This document shows positions 46,108-56,007 of a DNA stretch of 64,000 nt, in pieces; the stretch's first letter is position 1, and each line of letters begins with the position of its first letter. The stretch covers positions 62,001-126,000 of the forward strand of contig NZ_CAJYMD010000041.1 of NCBI RefSeq assembly GCF_913776015.1. Reading direction: 5' to 3'. Source of the DNA: an uncultured Oxalicibacterium sp. GTDB lineage: Bacteria > Pseudomonadota > Gammaproteobacteria > Burkholderiales > Burkholderiaceae_D. Under the pieces are notes generated by a model. That model did no database searches and was not told the origin of the DNA. It worked only from the letters and a program-made list of their open reading frames with translations. The position numbers and the translations under genes were made by a program.

Positions 46108-47208
46108 ATGCACATCTATCACATCGAAGAGCGCCAGACTTCCGTACTCGACAGTGCCCACATCGCTCCGCCGACCCAAGGTTATCTATGGATTACTTCG
46201 ACGCACGACGAAATCGGTGCCGATCCTGAAGGCTGGCGCAGTGCGATTGAACAGATCACCGGCATTCGTCCCTACGATCTGCATTTGCAGGACGCGCTGA
46301 ATCAGAAGCATCCGTCCTACTTCGATTCGACGCAGGATTATGCAATGGTCGTGTTCCGCAAACTTGCGCTGCCGGTCGAGCAAGCGACAACCGCAAATAG
46401 CACCGCAAGCGCAAACGACAGCGTCCCGATTCTCGACAAGTTGCGCACGCAACCTGTCACCTTCGTACTGGCCGATCACGTCGTCATCACCGTCCATGCC
46501 GCCAATAGCCGCACCATCGAAGCAATGCGCACACGCTTGCTCGATTATCGTTATCGCCCGGAGAACGGCACGCAATACAATCGTCCACCCGCCTCGCCTG
46601 CCGAACTGGCCTTGCGCTTATTGAATGCCATGGTTGATCAGTATCTGGATCTGCGACAACCACTGACAGCACAGATCGATCGCTGGCAACGTGCCCTGCT
46701 GCACCCGCGCCGCCCGTTTCGCGACTGGAATGCGCTGCTCGATGCACGCATCGAATTGCGCAAGCTCGACCACCTGTGTGAAGAGCAACATGATGCCCTG
46801 CAAGAACTACGTGATTATTTTGTCGATAGTACCGGGGACGGCATACATGGCCGCGCCAAGGATTTGCTGCTGGTCCGCGTGCATGACGTGATGGAACACA
46901 TCACCCGTACACTCAATCATGCAAGGCGGCTCGAATCGTCGCTGGAGTCCGCCGTGCAGATCCACTTTTCCGCGATGGCGCATCGGACCAGCGAGATCAT
47001 GCGCACACTGACAGTCATCACCGCCCTGTTCATGCCGCTAACGCTCATCACCGGCATCTTCGGCATGAACTTCATCACCATGCCTTTGCTGCAGGACCAT
47101 TACGGCTTCTGGATCACAGTTGGCTGCATGCTCGCGATCATGATCGGCTTGCTGATTTTCTTTCGGCGAAAACACTATCTGGAAGACCGCATTCTCGATC
47201 GAAAGTGA
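46108..47208 (+). CDS. corA: CorA-family magnesium/metal transporter
   Basis: 366 residues. A large N-terminal cytoplasmic alpha/beta domain and long helices end in two membrane segments with the GMN selectivity motif (TGIFGMNFITMP) and a basic C-terminus (FFRRKHYL). Homopentameric Mg2+ (or Co2+/Ni2+) channel. ATG 46108 (MHIYHIEERQ) is preferred to a longer start just after hemB. It ends at a very strong terminator. Confidence 0.93.
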   Translation: MHIYHIEERQTSVLDSAHIAPPTQGYLWITSTHDEIGADPEGWRSAIEQITGIRPYDLHLQDALNQKHPSYFDSTQDYAMVVFRKLALPVEQATTANSTASANDSVPILDKLRTQPVTFVLADHVVITVHAANSRTIEAMRTRLLDYRYRPENGTQYNRPPASPAELALRLLNAMVDQYLDLRQPLTAQIDRWQRALLHPRRPFRDWNALLDARIELRKLDHLCEEQHDALQELRDYFVDSTGDGIHGRAKDLLLVRVHDVMEHITRTLNHARRLESSLESAVQIHFSAMAHRTSEIMRTLTVITALFMPLTLITGIFGMNFITMPLLQDHYGFWITVGCMLAIMIGLLIFFRRKHYLEDRILDRK

Positions 47209-47214
47209 AGACTT

Positions 47215-47256
47215 AAAACAAAAGCGCCCGGCAAAACTGCCGGGCGCTTTTGTTTT
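47215..47256. terminator. Very strong bidirectional terminator between corA and the peroxiredoxin gene
   Basis: A 19-base perfect stem, AAAACAAAAGCGCCCGGCA with its complement, and a four-base loop AAAC. It serves both convergent genes. Confidence 0.95.
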
Positions 47257-47267
47257 ACCAACCGATA

Positions 47268-47906
47268 TTACTTATTCGGCTGTGGCGTCACACGCAGATA
47301 CGGACGCTCGGCCTTGTAACCTTTCGGGAATTTCTGCTTGATCACCTCTTCATCCTGGATCGTGAGCGGGATGATGACGTCATCGCCATCCTTCCAGTTG
47401 CCAGGTGTAGCAACGGAATAGCCATCGGTCAGTTGCAGCGCATCGATCACACGCAACACTTCATCGAAATTGCGGCCGGTGCTCATTGGATACGTGATCG
47501 TCAGGCGAATCTTTTTCTGCGGATCGATCACGAACAGCGAACGCACTGTTGCCGTCGCCGATTGATTCGGATGAATCATGTCATACGCCGTTGCCACTGT
47601 CTTGTCGGCATCGGCCACGATCGGAAAGCCGACCACAGTCTTTTGCGTTTCTTCAATGTCCTTGATCCAGGATACATGCTTGTCAGCTGGATCGACAGAC
47701 AGCGCGATCGCCTTGACGTTACGCTTGTCAAATTCGGGGTTGAGCTTGGCCGTCAGGCCAAGTTCGGTGGTACAAACTGGCGTGAAATCTGCTGGATGCG
47801 AGAACAGCACGACCCAGGAATCCCCAGCCCATTCGTGAAACTTGATCTTGCCAATCGACGAATCCTGCTCGAAATCAGGGGCAGTATCACCTAAACGTAA
47901 TGTCAT
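47268..47906 (-). CDS. 1-Cys peroxiredoxin (Prx6 type)
   Basis: 212 residues. Peroxidatic Cys in HPADFTPVCTTELG (about residue 45), with the AIALSVDPADKHVSWIKDI and TYPMSTGRNFDEVLRVIDAL segments and long C-terminal domain of the Prx6 class; no resolving Cys is seen. It reduces H2O2 or organic peroxides with external thiol. Good AAGGAG before the ATG. Monocistronic, between convergent corA and the dsbD gene. Confidence 0.94.
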   Translation of the reverse strand: MTLRLGDTAPDFEQDSSIGKIKFHEWAGDSWVVLFSHPADFTPVCTTELGLTAKLNPEFDKRNVKAIALSVDPADKHVSWIKDIEETQKTVVGFPIVADADKTVATAYDMIHPNQSATATVRSLFVIDPQKKIRLTITYPMSTGRNFDEVLRVIDALQLTDGYSVATPGNWKDGDDVIIPLTIQDEEVIKQKFPKGYKAERPYLRVTPQPNK

Positions 47907-48015
47907 CGCGTTCTCCTTTGGTTTGATGAATGTTTGACTATAGAAGCGTTGGACGCTTTTCCCAACAACAAATATGCATTAAACAAATAACGACTGGCTA
48001 TGATCACCGCCCGAT

Positions 48016-49788
48016 TCAGAACGAACGGACCAGCTCCAGCGATTGCGTGAATTTTGCTGCATTCTGAAACCCAATCACACGACCGCCACGAATTTCCTGC
48101 CCTGACTTGTCGAAGAAGATGATGCCCGGCGGCCCAAACAGATTGAAGCGACGCAACATCGCTTTGTCATCGGCATCGTTCCTTGTGACATCGACTTGCA
48201 ACAACACCATCTGGTCCAGATGCGCACGTACGTCGGCGTGGGTGAATGTGAATTTCTCCATCTCGATGCATGAGACGCACCAATCCGCATAAAAATCCAG
48301 CATCACGTTTTTGCCTGCAGCTTGCTGCAGGGCACGATCAAGATCGTCCACCGTTTTGACGCGTACAAAGCGCACTTCCTCATGCGATGACTCTCTCAAA
48401 TGGGCAAATGGCGACAAAGCATCGCGTCCACCGGTTGCCACCCCGACCAATTGCAATAAACCACAGGCCAGCAAAAATACCCCGACCGCCTTGGCGAACC
48501 AGGCACCTTTCATTCCCCATAACAAATAGCCGCCATAAGCCATGCCCAGTGCGGCCCAGCCCAGCATGAAAACCGCGGCTGGAATAATGGGCGAAATCAT
48601 CCACAAGGCGACGCCCAGCATCAGTACACCAAAGAGACGTTTCACCGCATCCATCCACGCCCCGGCTCGCGGCAGCAAGGTACCAGCCGACAAACCAATC
48701 AATAGCAACGGCACGCTCATCCCCATCGCCATGGCAAACAATGCACTGGCGCCGATGAGAACGTCACGCGTTTGACTGATATATACCAGCGCACCTGCCA
48801 ATGGCGCTGCGACGCAAGGCCCAACGATCAGCGCCGACAGCGCCCCCATCACAAATACGCCCGGCAATTTACCGGCCGATTGGCGTCCCGAGGCGCCACT
48901 CAACCGTGATTGAATCGCGCTCGGCATCTGCAGTTGGTAGACATCAAACATTGCCAATGCCAACCCAACCATCATCAGCGCGAATGTCGCCAGCACCCAG
49001 GGCTTTTGCAATGTCGCGGCCAATCCCTCACCAATCAAGCCTGCCGCCGTGCCCAGCGCCGTGTAGACAATCGCCATGCCCAACGAATACACCAGCGCCA
49101 ATGTAAAGCCGCGACGGCGGCTGACAGTGGCGCCTTCGCCGACGATGATGCTCGACAGAATAGGCAGCATCGGCAATACGCATGGTGTGAAGGCCAATCC
49201 GAGACCCAAAAGGAAAAACAGCGGCACGATTACCAGCAAACGACCGCTTTGCAAGGAGCGCTCAATGCGCCCCATATCCGTTTCCGCAATCGCTGCTTCG
49301 CTGGCCGATATACCGGCCGGCAACGCATCTGCTGTCGTCAGTAACGCAGGGCTGCCGTCTAGCGTCAGACGCACAGCCGTATCCATCGGCGGATAACACA
49401 ATCCCTGATCCGAACACCCTTGGCTAGTCGCAATCAAGGTGAAAGGCGCGGACGTTTGCACCGGTACGCGTATCGTCACTTCGCCACGATACGTCTCCAC
49501 GTCCTTTTGAAAGGTTTCATCGAATTTGATTTTCCCCGGCGGAATGACGGGTGCGCCGAGCACGGCATCGGTCGAGCGAAAATCGAAACGCTCGCGATAC
49601 ATGTAATAGCCGTCCGCAATACGGTAGGTGATCGTGGCGGTTTGCGCATCACTCATGCGCGCCGACAACACGAATGCCTTTTCCGGCGCAAGAAAATCCT
49701 CCGCCTGCGCTGCAGAAAATCCCAAGCATAGTGTCACGATAGCCAACAGGTGCAGAACAAGAACTTTTGCGAACTTCATGACTGGCAT
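48016..49788 (-). CDS. dsbD: Thiol:disulphide interchange protein DsbD
   Basis: About 590 residues. Signal peptide, then the periplasmic alpha domain with Cys in SQGCSDQGLCYPP, eight membrane helices of the beta domain with FTPCVLPMLPILSS and VGPCVAAPLAG, and the thioredoxin-like gamma domain with DFYADWCVSCIEM near residue 506. It moves reducing power from cytoplasmic thioredoxin to the periplasm, feeding DsbC and cytochrome c maturation. Start ATG 49788 or 49779; longer frames run into cutA. cutA-dsbD is a conserved pair. Confidence 0.95.
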   Translation of the reverse strand: MPVMKFAKVLVLHLLAIVTLCLGFSAAQAEDFLAPEKAFVLSARMSDAQTATITYRIADGYYMYRERFDFRSTDAVLGAPVIPPGKIKFDETFQKDVETYRGEVTIRVPVQTSAPFTLIATSQGCSDQGLCYPPMDTAVRLTLDGSPALLTTADALPAGISASEAAIAETDMGRIERSLQSGRLLVIVPLFFLLGLGLAFTPCVLPMLPILSSIIVGEGATVSRRRGFTLALVYSLGMAIVYTALGTAAGLIGEGLAATLQKPWVLATFALMMVGLALAMFDVYQLQMPSAIQSRLSGASGRQSAGKLPGVFVMGALSALIVGPCVAAPLAGALVYISQTRDVLIGASALFAMAMGMSVPLLLIGLSAGTLLPRAGAWMDAVKRLFGVLMLGVALWMISPIIPAAVFMLGWAALGMAYGGYLLWGMKGAWFAKAVGVFLLACGLLQLVGVATGGRDALSPFAHLRESSHEEVRFVRVKTVDDLDRALQQAAGKNVMLDFYADWCVSCIEMEKFTFTHADVRAHLDQMVLLQVDVTRNDADDKAMLRRFNLFGPPGIIFFDKSGQEIRGGRVIGFQNAAKFTQSLELVRSF

Positions 49789-49843
49789 GTGCAAGTTATG
49801 TATGTAAAAACGCGCTTCTAAAAGACAAAGCAAATGGCGACTT

Positions 49844-50185
49844 TCAGGCATTGTTTGGCGGTGTACTCTCTTCATGTACCCAGTTCAGATAAGCCGGCAA
49901 TCCGGCGACGACAGGCACAGCAATAATTTCTGGTAGTTCGTAGGGATGCAAGGCTCGAATCGCCGCTTCCACGGCAGCATAAGCGACACTGCTGGTCTTG
50001 ATTTGCACAGGTGTTTCCGCACTCTCCGCCACGACGCCTTGCCAGCGATAGATCGATTGCATGGGGGCGCCCAGGCTCACGCACGCCGCCAAGCGCTGTT
50101 CAACCAAGTGTCGTGCCAGTTGCATTGCCGCAGCGCGATCCGGCATCGTGGTCAAAACAAGCAGCGTGGCAGTATCAGCCGGCAT
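49844..50185 (-). CDS. cutA: Divalent-cation tolerance protein CutA
   Basis: 113 residues, the usual trimeric CutA size: VLTTMPDRAAAMQLARHLVE, LAACVSLGAPMQSIYRWQG, and the family end HPYELPEIIAVPVVAGLPAY. GAGGAAA lies before ATG 50185; a longer in-frame start is unlikely. The function is poorly defined; linked to copper tolerance in E. coli. Upstream of dsbD. Confidence 0.94.
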   Translation of the reverse strand: MPADTATLLVLTTMPDRAAAMQLARHLVEQRLAACVSLGAPMQSIYRWQGVVAESAETPVQIKTSSVAYAAVEAAIRALHPYELPEIIAVPVVAGLPAYLNWVHEESTPPNNA

Positions 50186-50296
50186 GGATTTCCTCGGTGG
50201 AGACAGTCTTTGTGGATAGATGAGCAAACACGCTATCGGTTCATAGCAGCGCGAATGCACGAACTATCTTGCCACAAGAAACCGGGCGCTCCGAAA

Positions 50297-50326
50297 AAAC
50301 AAAAGCCAGGCAATGCCTGGCTTTTT
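50297..50326 (-). terminator. Intrinsic terminator of the ribosomal/rpoA cluster (after rplQ)
   Basis: Minus strand AAAGCCAGGCA-T-TGCCTGGCTTT followed by GTTTTTT, 21 bases after the rplQ stop. It closes the whole leftward cluster. Confidence 0.88.
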
Positions 50327-50347
50327 CATGATCGGTAAGTAACCCGA

Positions 50348-50743
50348 TTATTCTGCGCTGTTGTCTTCCACTGCTTCGGTGGTTTCTGGACGATCGACCA
50401 GTTCAACGAAAGCCATTGGTGCATTGTCGCCAACGCGGAAACCCATTTTCAGGATACGCAGGTAGCCGCCGTTGCGGTTTGCGTAGCGTGGGCCCAGTTC
50501 CGAGAACAGTTTGCCGACGATCTCGCGATCGCGCAGACGGTTGAAAGCCAGACGCTTGTTTGCCAGCGTATCGGTCTTGCCCAGAGTCAGGATCGGTTCG
50601 ACGACGCGACGCAGTTCCTTGGCTTTTGGCAACGTGGTTTTGATGGCTTCATGACGCAGCAGGGAAACGGTCATGTTGCGCAGCATCGCAAGGCGATGGG
50701 AAGAAGTACGGTTCAGCTTGCGAAGGCCGTGACGGTGACGCAT
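50348..50743 (-). CDS. rplQ: 50S ribosomal protein L17
   Basis: 131 residues starting [20 protein letters not shown], the invariant L17 opening, with a short acidic C-terminal tail. Last gene of the alpha part, 151 bases after rpoA, in the standard order. Confidence 0.98.
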   Translation of the reverse strand: MRHRHGLRKLNRTSSHRLAMLRNMTVSLLRHEAIKTTLPKAKELRRVVEPILTLGKTDTLANKRLAFNRLRDREIVGKLFSELGPRYANRNGGYLRILKMGFRVGDNAPMAFVELVDRPETTEAVEDNSAE

Positions 50744-50894
50744 GGTATTTCCTTTCAGTTAGTTTGTATCCAGTTCTTCTATCGTTACCCTTGCGGGCAA
50801 CGCGGACCGGTGAATTGCGAATTATACAGGATGGCACACACTGCACTACCCTGGTACGGCATCAGGGAGCAGCACAAACCGCTCCCTTGATTTC

Positions 50895-51872
50895 TTACTT
50901 GTCGAGACCGGCTGGTGGCCAGTTTTCGAGCTTCATGCCCAGCGTCAAACCGCGGGATGCCAACACTTCCTTGATTTCGTTCAGTGACTTGCGGCCGAGG
51001 TTTGGCGTCTTGAGCAGTTCGTTTTCGGTGCGCTGGATCAGATCGCCGATGTAGTAGATGTTTTCGGCTTTCAGGCAGTTTGCCGAACGAACCGTCAGTT
51101 CCAGATCGTCGACTGGACGCAGCAGGATCGGATCGACAGCCGGTGCACGCGATGGTGCATCTGCAGGCGCTTCCGTGCCTTCCAGGGCAGCGAACACATT
51201 CAGTTGATCCACCAGCACGCGAGCAGATTGACGGATCGCTTCTTCGGGCGTGATCACACCGTTGGTTTCGATGTTGATGACCAGTTTGTCCAGATCGGTA
51301 CGTTGTTCAACACGAGCAGACTCAACAGCGTACGACACGCGACGGACTGGCGAGAACGATGCGTCGAGGATGATGCGACCGATGGTCTTGTTTGCATCTT
51401 CCGACAGACGACGCACGTTACCTGGAACGTAGCCACGGCCTTTTTCAACCTTGATCTGCATGTCCAGCTTGCCACCGGCAGTCAGGTGAGCGATCACGTG
51501 ATCCGGGTTGATCAGTTCAACGTCGTGCGGCAATTCGATGTCCGACGCCAACACGGCGCCTTCGCCTTCCTTCTTCAGGGTCAGCGTCACGTCATCACGG
51601 TTGTGCAGTTTGAACACCACACCCTTGAGATTCAGCAGCAGATCAACAACGTCTTCCTGCACGCCATCGAGCGACGAGTATTCGTGCACGACACCCGCGA
51701 TCGTCACCTCGGTCGGCGCGTAGCCAACCATCGACGACAGCAGTACGCGACGCAGTGCATTGCCCAGCGTGTGGCCATAACCACGTTCGAACGGCTCCAT
51801 CACGACTTTTGCGTGACCGGCACCGAGTGCTTCAACTTCAATAATACGAGGCTTCAACAAGCTGTTTTGCAT
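50895..51872 (-). CDS. rpoA: RNA polymerase alpha subunit
   Basis: 325 residues. N-terminal assembly domain ([20 protein letters not shown] is the dimer interface helix) and C-terminal DNA/activator-binding domain ([37 protein letters not shown]), joined by a Pro/Ala linker. AAAGGAC before the ATG. It is preceded by an intrinsic terminator (51928-51953), so some transcripts must read through or start locally. Confidence 0.98.
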   Translation of the reverse strand: MQNSLLKPRIIEVEALGAGHAKVVMEPFERGYGHTLGNALRRVLLSSMVGYAPTEVTIAGVVHEYSSLDGVQEDVVDLLLNLKGVVFKLHNRDDVTLTLKKEGEGAVLASDIELPHDVELINPDHVIAHLTAGGKLDMQIKVEKGRGYVPGNVRRLSEDANKTIGRIILDASFSPVRRVSYAVESARVEQRTDLDKLVINIETNGVITPEEAIRQSARVLVDQLNVFAALEGTEAPADAPSRAPAVDPILLRPVDDLELTVRSANCLKAENIYYIGDLIQRTENELLKTPNLGRKSLNEIKEVLASRGLTLGMKLENWPPAGLDK

Positions 51873-51927
51873 GAAATGTCCTTTTCAATACCCTCGGCTC
51901 ATTACACCGATAAGGCTGACGGCATTA

Positions 51928-51953
51928 CGAAAAAAGCCCACCAGACGGTGGGC
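51928..51953 (-). terminator. Intrinsic terminator between rpsD and rpoA
   Basis: Minus strand GCCCACC-GTCT-GGTGGGC followed by six T. It stands 16 bases after the rpsD stop and 56 bases before rpoA, inside the alpha operon. All hallmarks of a working terminator are present; strength in vivo unknown. Confidence 0.8.
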
Positions 51954-51968
51954 CGGAGAAACGGGGGA

Positions 51969-52592
51969 TTAACGCGAATACAGTTCGACGATCAGCGATT
52001 CGTTGACGTCGCCAGCGATTTCGCTGCGATCAGGAGCAGCCTTGAAGGTGCCTTCCATTTTTTTGGAATCAACCGACACCCACGATGGCAAACCGACTTG
52101 CTCAGCCAGCGACAGCGATTCAACAATACGCACTTGCTTCTTGGCTTTTTCACGGATGGCAACCACGTCGCCAGCCTTGACTTGGTACGAAGCGATGTTG
52201 ACAACGATACCGTTGACGGTCAGCGCCTTATGCGACACCAGCTGACGCGCTTCAGCGCGGGTCGAGCCGAAGCCCATGCGATAGACGACGTTGTCCAAAC
52301 GGGCTTCCAGCAATTTCAACAGGGTTTCACCGGTGTTGCCTTTGCGACGTTCTGCTTCAGCGAAGTAACGGCGGAACTGACGCTCGAGGACGCCGTACAT
52401 ACGCTTCACTTTTTGCTTTTCGCGCAGCTGGTTGCCGTAGTCCGAAGTACGTGCACCCGAAGTGCGACCGTGTTGACCTGGCTTGGAATCCAGTTTGCAC
52501 TTGGAATCCAGCGAGCGACGTGCGCTCTTCAGGAACAGATCAGTGCCTTCACGGCGGGAGAGTTTGGCTTTAGGTCCGATATAACGTGCCAC
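51969..52592 (-). CDS. rpsD: 30S ribosomal protein S4
   Basis: 207 residues, GTG start with AAAGGAAAAACTC upstream. Opening [20 protein letters not shown], then the S4 RNA-binding domain [20 protein letters not shown]. No zinc cysteines. In E. coli S4 represses the alpha operon; here a separate structured leader and two flanking terminators set rpsD apart from its neighbours. Confidence 0.98.
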   Translation of the reverse strand: MARYIGPKAKLSRREGTDLFLKSARRSLDSKCKLDSKPGQHGRTSGARTSDYGNQLREKQKVKRMYGVLERQFRRYFAEAERRKGNTGETLLKLLEARLDNVVYRMGFGSTRAEARQLVSHKALTVNGIVVNIASYQVKAGDVVAIREKAKKQVRIVESLSLAEQVGLPSWVSVDSKKMEGTFKAAPDRSEIAGDVNESLIVELYSR

Positions 52593-52616
52593 GAGTTTTT
52601 CCTTTATTTATCGATG

Positions 52617-52662
52617 ACGCCTCGGAATGAATCTTCTTGCGAAAACACAATTCATCAGGCGC
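52617..52662 (-). promoter_or_regulatory. Structured leader upstream of rpsD
   Basis: On the minus strand GCGCCT-GATGAAT can pair with ATTCATT-(CCG)-AGGCGT: 13 pairs with two G-U and one three-base bulge, about 25 bases before the rpsD GTG. It lies between the rpsK terminator and rpsD, a plausible target for S4 autoregulation. The pairing was worked out by eye and no binding evidence exists. Confidence 0.45.
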
Positions 52663-52697
52663 TAGTCTGATCAGCGTGCAATCAGACAGTGGGCTTA

Positions 52698-52727
52698 AGA
52701 ACAAAACCCGCCAAGGACATTGGCGGG
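52698..52727 (-). terminator. Intrinsic terminator between rpsK and rpsD
   Basis: Minus strand CCCGCCAA-TGTCC-TTGGCGGG followed by TTTTGTTCTT, 39 bases after the rpsK stop. Eight GC-rich pairs and a T-rich tract. Confidence 0.8.
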
Positions 52728-52766
52728 CCAGATATGCTACAGGAAAACCTGTCGCAGGAACAGCAA

Positions 52767-53171
52767 TTAGATACGACGACGCTTTGGAGGGCGGCAGCCG
52801 TTATGTGGAACAGGCGTCACGTCCTGGATCTGGGTGATCTTGATGCCCAGATTGTTCAGTGCGCGCACAGCCGATTCACGGCCTGGGCCTGGGCCCTTGA
52901 TACGCACTTCCAAATTCTTGATACCGTATTCGATCGCAACTTTACCGGCGGCTTCAGCGGCAACCTGCGCAGCAAACGGGGTCGATTTACGCGAACCCTT
53001 AAAGCCAGCGCCACCCGACGTAGCCCACGACAAGGCATTGCCTTGACGATCGGTGATCGTGATGATGGTGTTGTTGAAAGAAGCATGCACGTGTGCGATG
53101 CCTTCAGCAACGTTCTTTTTAACTTTCTTACGCGCACGTGCTGCTGCGGCGTTGTTAGATGCTTTTGCCAT
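52767..53171 (-). CDS. rpsK: 30S ribosomal protein S11
   Basis: 134 residues: [39 protein letters not shown] and the conserved end [18 protein letters not shown]. Standard position after rpsM. Followed by a terminator. Confidence 0.98.
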   Translation of the reverse strand: MAKASNNAAAARARKKVKKNVAEGIAHVHASFNNTIITITDRQGNALSWATSGGAGFKGSRKSTPFAAQVAAEAAGKVAIEYGIKNLEVRIKGPGPGRESAVRALNNLGIKITQIQDVTPVPHNGCRPPKRRRI

Positions 53172-53211
53172 AATTCTTTCCTTGAATCCGACGAGTCAAA
53201 CTGCGACTGGA

Positions 53212-53577
53212 TTATTTCTTCAGCGACTGCGCTGCCTTGCGCGGACCTTTACGGGTACGAGCATTGGTACGGGTGCGTTGACCACGAACCGGCAGGCCGC
53301 GACGATGACGCAAACCGCGATAGCAGCCCAGGTCCATCAGGCGCTTGATATTCATCGAGAGTTCACGACGCAGATCGCCTTCGACGATGAACTTCGCGAT
53401 TTCGTCGCGCAGCTTCTCGAGTTCGTTATCGTCGAGATCCTTGACCTTCTTGGTGGTCGGCACACCGGTTGCTTCGCAAATTTCTTGCGAACGCGAACGA
53501 CCGATACCATAGATAGCGGTCAGACCGATGACGGTGTGTTGATGGTTGGGTACGTTTACCCCAGCGATACGTGCCAT
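53212..53577 (-). CDS. rpsM: 30S ribosomal protein S13
   Basis: 121 residues: [20 protein letters not shown], the helix-two-turn-helix with [12 protein letters not shown], and the basic tail [19 protein letters not shown] that reaches the P-site tRNA. Confidence 0.98.
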   Translation of the reverse strand: MARIAGVNVPNHQHTVIGLTAIYGIGRSRSQEICEATGVPTTKKVKDLDDNELEKLRDEIAKFIVEGDLRRELSMNIKRLMDLGCYRGLRHRRGLPVRGQRTRTNARTRKGPRKAAQSLKK

Positions 53578-53605
53578 TCGTTATTCCTCAATCAATAACG
53601 TTAAA

Positions 53606-53719
53606 TTAACCTTGGCGCTGCTTGTGACGCGGTTCGGTGCAGATCACGCGAACGACGCCTTTGCGCTTGATGATTTTGCAGTTGCGGCAGATCCGCTTGA
53701 CTGATGCGAGCACTTTCAT
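53606..53719 (-). CDS. rpmJ: 50S ribosomal protein L36
   Basis: 37 residues, [20 protein letters not shown] to the end KQRQG. The zinc ribbon is intact with CRNC, then a third Cys in VICTEPRH and the His ligand, so this is the zinc (C+) form. It lies between infA and rpsM as expected. Confidence 0.96.
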   Translation of the reverse strand: MKVLASVKRICRNCKIIKRKGVVRVICTEPRHKQRQG

Positions 53720-53758
53720 GTTTGCCCTCTTCCTTACAGTTCTGATTCGTTTTTAAAA

Positions 53759-53977
53759 TTACTTGGTACGGAATACGATCCGTGCCCGGCTTAAATCATA
53801 AGGCGTCAGTTCTACCGTCACCTTGTCACCTGGGAGGATGCGAATATAGTTCATCCGCATCTTTCCTGAAATGTGACCGAGCACGACATGCCCGTTTTCC
53901 AACTTGACTCTAAAAGTTGCATTCGGAAGATTCTCAAGAATCTCGCCCTGCATCTGGATTACGTCGTCTTTTGCCAT
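53759..53977 (-). CDS. infA: Translation initiation factor IF-1
   Basis: 72 residues, [22 protein letters not shown]-fold with the [20 protein letters not shown] segment. ATG 53977 gives the standard length. infA inside the cluster next to secY and rpmJ is the betaproteobacterial arrangement (E. coli has it elsewhere). Confidence 0.98.
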   Translation of the reverse strand: MAKDDVIQMQGEILENLPNATFRVKLENGHVVLGHISGKMRMNYIRILPGDKVTVELTPYDLSRARIVFRTK

Positions 53978-54000
53978 TCGTTCGCCTGTTTTCCCTCGCA

Positions 54001-55332
54001 TTAACGCGATGGAATGCCACCCTTGAAATTTGCCTTGCGCAGCAACGATTCATATTGCTGGGACATCACGTAATTTTGTACTTGCGCCATGAAGTCCATG
54101 GTCACAACCACAATAATTAGCAACGATGTGCCACCGAAATAGAAAGGCACTTTCCAGCGCGCAATCAGGAACTCCGGCAATAAGCAAACCAGCGTGATAT
54201 ATACCGCACCGGCCAGCGTCAAGCGCGTCAGGATCTTGTCGATGTAGCGGGCCGTCTGATCACCAGGACGAATGCCTGGGACAAATGCACCGCTCTTCTT
54301 CAAGTTGTCCGCCGTTTCTCTGCTATTGAATACCAACGCGGTATAGAAGAAGCAGAAGAAAACGATCGCTGCCGCATACAACAAAGCATGAATCGGCTCG
54401 CCTGGCGCCATTGATGCTGCAAGATCCTTGAGGAAACGAACCGCAGGATTCGTCGTCTCGCCGGATGTGAACCAGCTCGTGATCGTCGCCGGGAACAGGA
54501 TGATCGACGATGCAAAGATCGGCGGAATCACACCTGCCATGTTCAGCTTCAGCGGCAGATGACTGCTCTGACCACCGTAAATCTTGTTACCGACCTGACG
54601 CTTGGCATAGTTCACGAGAATTTTGCGTTGACCGCGCTCGATGAACACCACCAGATATGTCACCAGTGCCACCACCACGCAAATCAGGATCGCTGCCAGT
54701 GCACTCATCGAACCCGTGCGTACCAACTCGAACAAACCAGCAATTGCGCTTGGCAAACCTGCCGCAATACCCGCGAAGATGATGATCGAGATACCGTTAC
54801 CCAGACCACGCTCGGTGATTTGTTCACCCAGCCACATCAGGAACATCGTACCGGTTACCAACGTGATCACCGTCGTTACACGGAAGGCCAAACCAGGATC
54901 AATCACCAGACCGATTTGCGATTCCAGCGCTACCGCAATACCCAGAGCCTGGAACGTTGCCAGCACCAAAGTGCCGTAACGTGTGTACTGCGTAATCTTG
55001 CGACGACCGGATTCGCCTTCTTTCTTCAGCGCTTCCAGTTGCGGCGAGACGACCGTCATCAGTTGCATGATGATCGACGCCGAAATGTAAGGCATGATGC
55101 CCAGCGCGAAAATCGTGAAGCGGGACAACGCACCACCTGAGAACATGTTGAACATGCCCAGAATGCCGCCTTGATTCTGCTTGAACAACTGTGCCAACTG
55201 CTCTGGATCAATCCCTGGCACCGGAATGTGTGCACCGATACGGAATACAACCAAAGCACCAAGCAGGAACCACAGACGCCCCCACGGAAAACCGCTGGCG
55301 GCGCCTTTGGCGAGCTGAGGAGTTGTAGCCAA
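54001..55332 (-). CDS. secY: Protein translocase subunit SecY
   Basis: 443 residues, ten membrane helices. Start is TTG 55332 with GGAG six bases before it. Landmarks: [17 protein letters not shown] (first periplasmic part), [13 protein letters not shown]-type segment [15 protein letters not shown], and the cytoplasmic loop [19 protein letters not shown]. Forms the SecYEG channel. Confidence 0.97.
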   Translation of the reverse strand: MATTPQLAKGAASGFPWGRLWFLLGALVVFRIGAHIPVPGIDPEQLAQLFKQNQGGILGMFNMFSGGALSRFTIFALGIMPYISASIIMQLMTVVSPQLEALKKEGESGRRKITQYTRYGTLVLATFQALGIAVALESQIGLVIDPGLAFRVTTVITLVTGTMFLMWLGEQITERGLGNGISIIIFAGIAAGLPSAIAGLFELVRTGSMSALAAILICVVVALVTYLVVFIERGQRKILVNYAKRQVGNKIYGGQSSHLPLKLNMAGVIPPIFASSIILFPATITSWFTSGETTNPAVRFLKDLAASMAPGEPIHALLYAAAIVFFCFFYTALVFNSRETADNLKKSGAFVPGIRPGDQTARYIDKILTRLTLAGAVYITLVCLLPEFLIARWKVPFYFGGTSLLIIVVVTMDFMAQVQNYVMSQQYESLLRKANFKGGIPSR

Positions 55333-55359
55333 TTAATACTCCGAAATCAGACTGCAGAT

Positions 55360-55791
55360 TTACGCAACAGAACCGCCGGCTGCTTCAATTGCTGCTTTCG
55401 CGCCCTTGGTTGCGACCAGACCTTTGAGTGTCACCTTCTTGGTGATCTCGCCAGACAGGATGACGCGCACATTGCGAGCCAATTCCGACACGATACCGGC
55501 TTGCTTCAATGCCAAGATATCGATTTCGGTGACCGGCAATGCTTCCAGATCGGACAAGCGAACTTCTGCTTTGAACGGGGTTGCCAGCGATTTGAAACCG
55601 CGCTTTGGCAAACGACGTTGCAGAGGCATCTGACCGCCTTCGAAACCGACTTTATGGAAGCCGCCCGAACGGGATTTCTGACCTTTGTGACCACGACCCG
55701 ACGTTTTGCCGAGACCGGAGCCGATACCGCGACCAACGCGACGCTTAGCGTGCTTTGCGCCTTCTGCTGGTTGAATGGTGTTCAATTCCAT
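55360..55791 (-). CDS. rplO: 50S ribosomal protein L15
   Basis: 143 residues: [20 protein letters not shown], the Gly/Arg-rich [20 protein letters not shown], and a C-terminal alpha/beta domain. Directly upstream of secY. Confidence 0.98.
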   Translation of the reverse strand: MELNTIQPAEGAKHAKRRVGRGIGSGLGKTSGRGHKGQKSRSGGFHKVGFEGGQMPLQRRLPKRGFKSLATPFKAEVRLSDLEALPVTEIDILALKQAGIVSELARNVRVILSGEITKKVTLKGLVATKGAKAAIEAAGGSVA

Positions 55792-55817
55792 ATTGTTCTC
55801 CGTGTGCGAGCCGAAGC

Positions 55818-55997
55818 TTACGACACTACTTTCACGAGGTACGAAACCTTATTGATCATGCCGCGTACTGCAGGCGTATCTTCCAGTTCACGAACCGAAT
55901 TGACACGACCCAGACCGAGACCGCGAACGGTTGCGCGATGCGTTTCGCGCGTGCCGATCAGACCTTTGACCAGTTTGACTTTGATGGTATTTGCCAT
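55818..55997 (-). CDS. rpmD: 50S ribosomal protein L30
   Basis: 59 residues, [20 protein letters not shown] with [18 protein letters not shown], the bacterial short form. ATG 55997 chosen; the longer in-frame start would overlap rpsE. Confidence 0.97.
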   Translation of the reverse strand: MANTIKVKLVKGLIGTRETHRATVRGLGLGRVNSVRELEDTPAVRGMINKVSYLVKVVS

Positions 55998-56007
55998 TGC
56001 GTTCACC

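Noticed and set aside
51204-52670. A 488-codon plus-strand open frame across rpoA and rpsD
   Set aside because: Antisense of two certain genes, Gln/His/Arg-rich and without recognisable domains.
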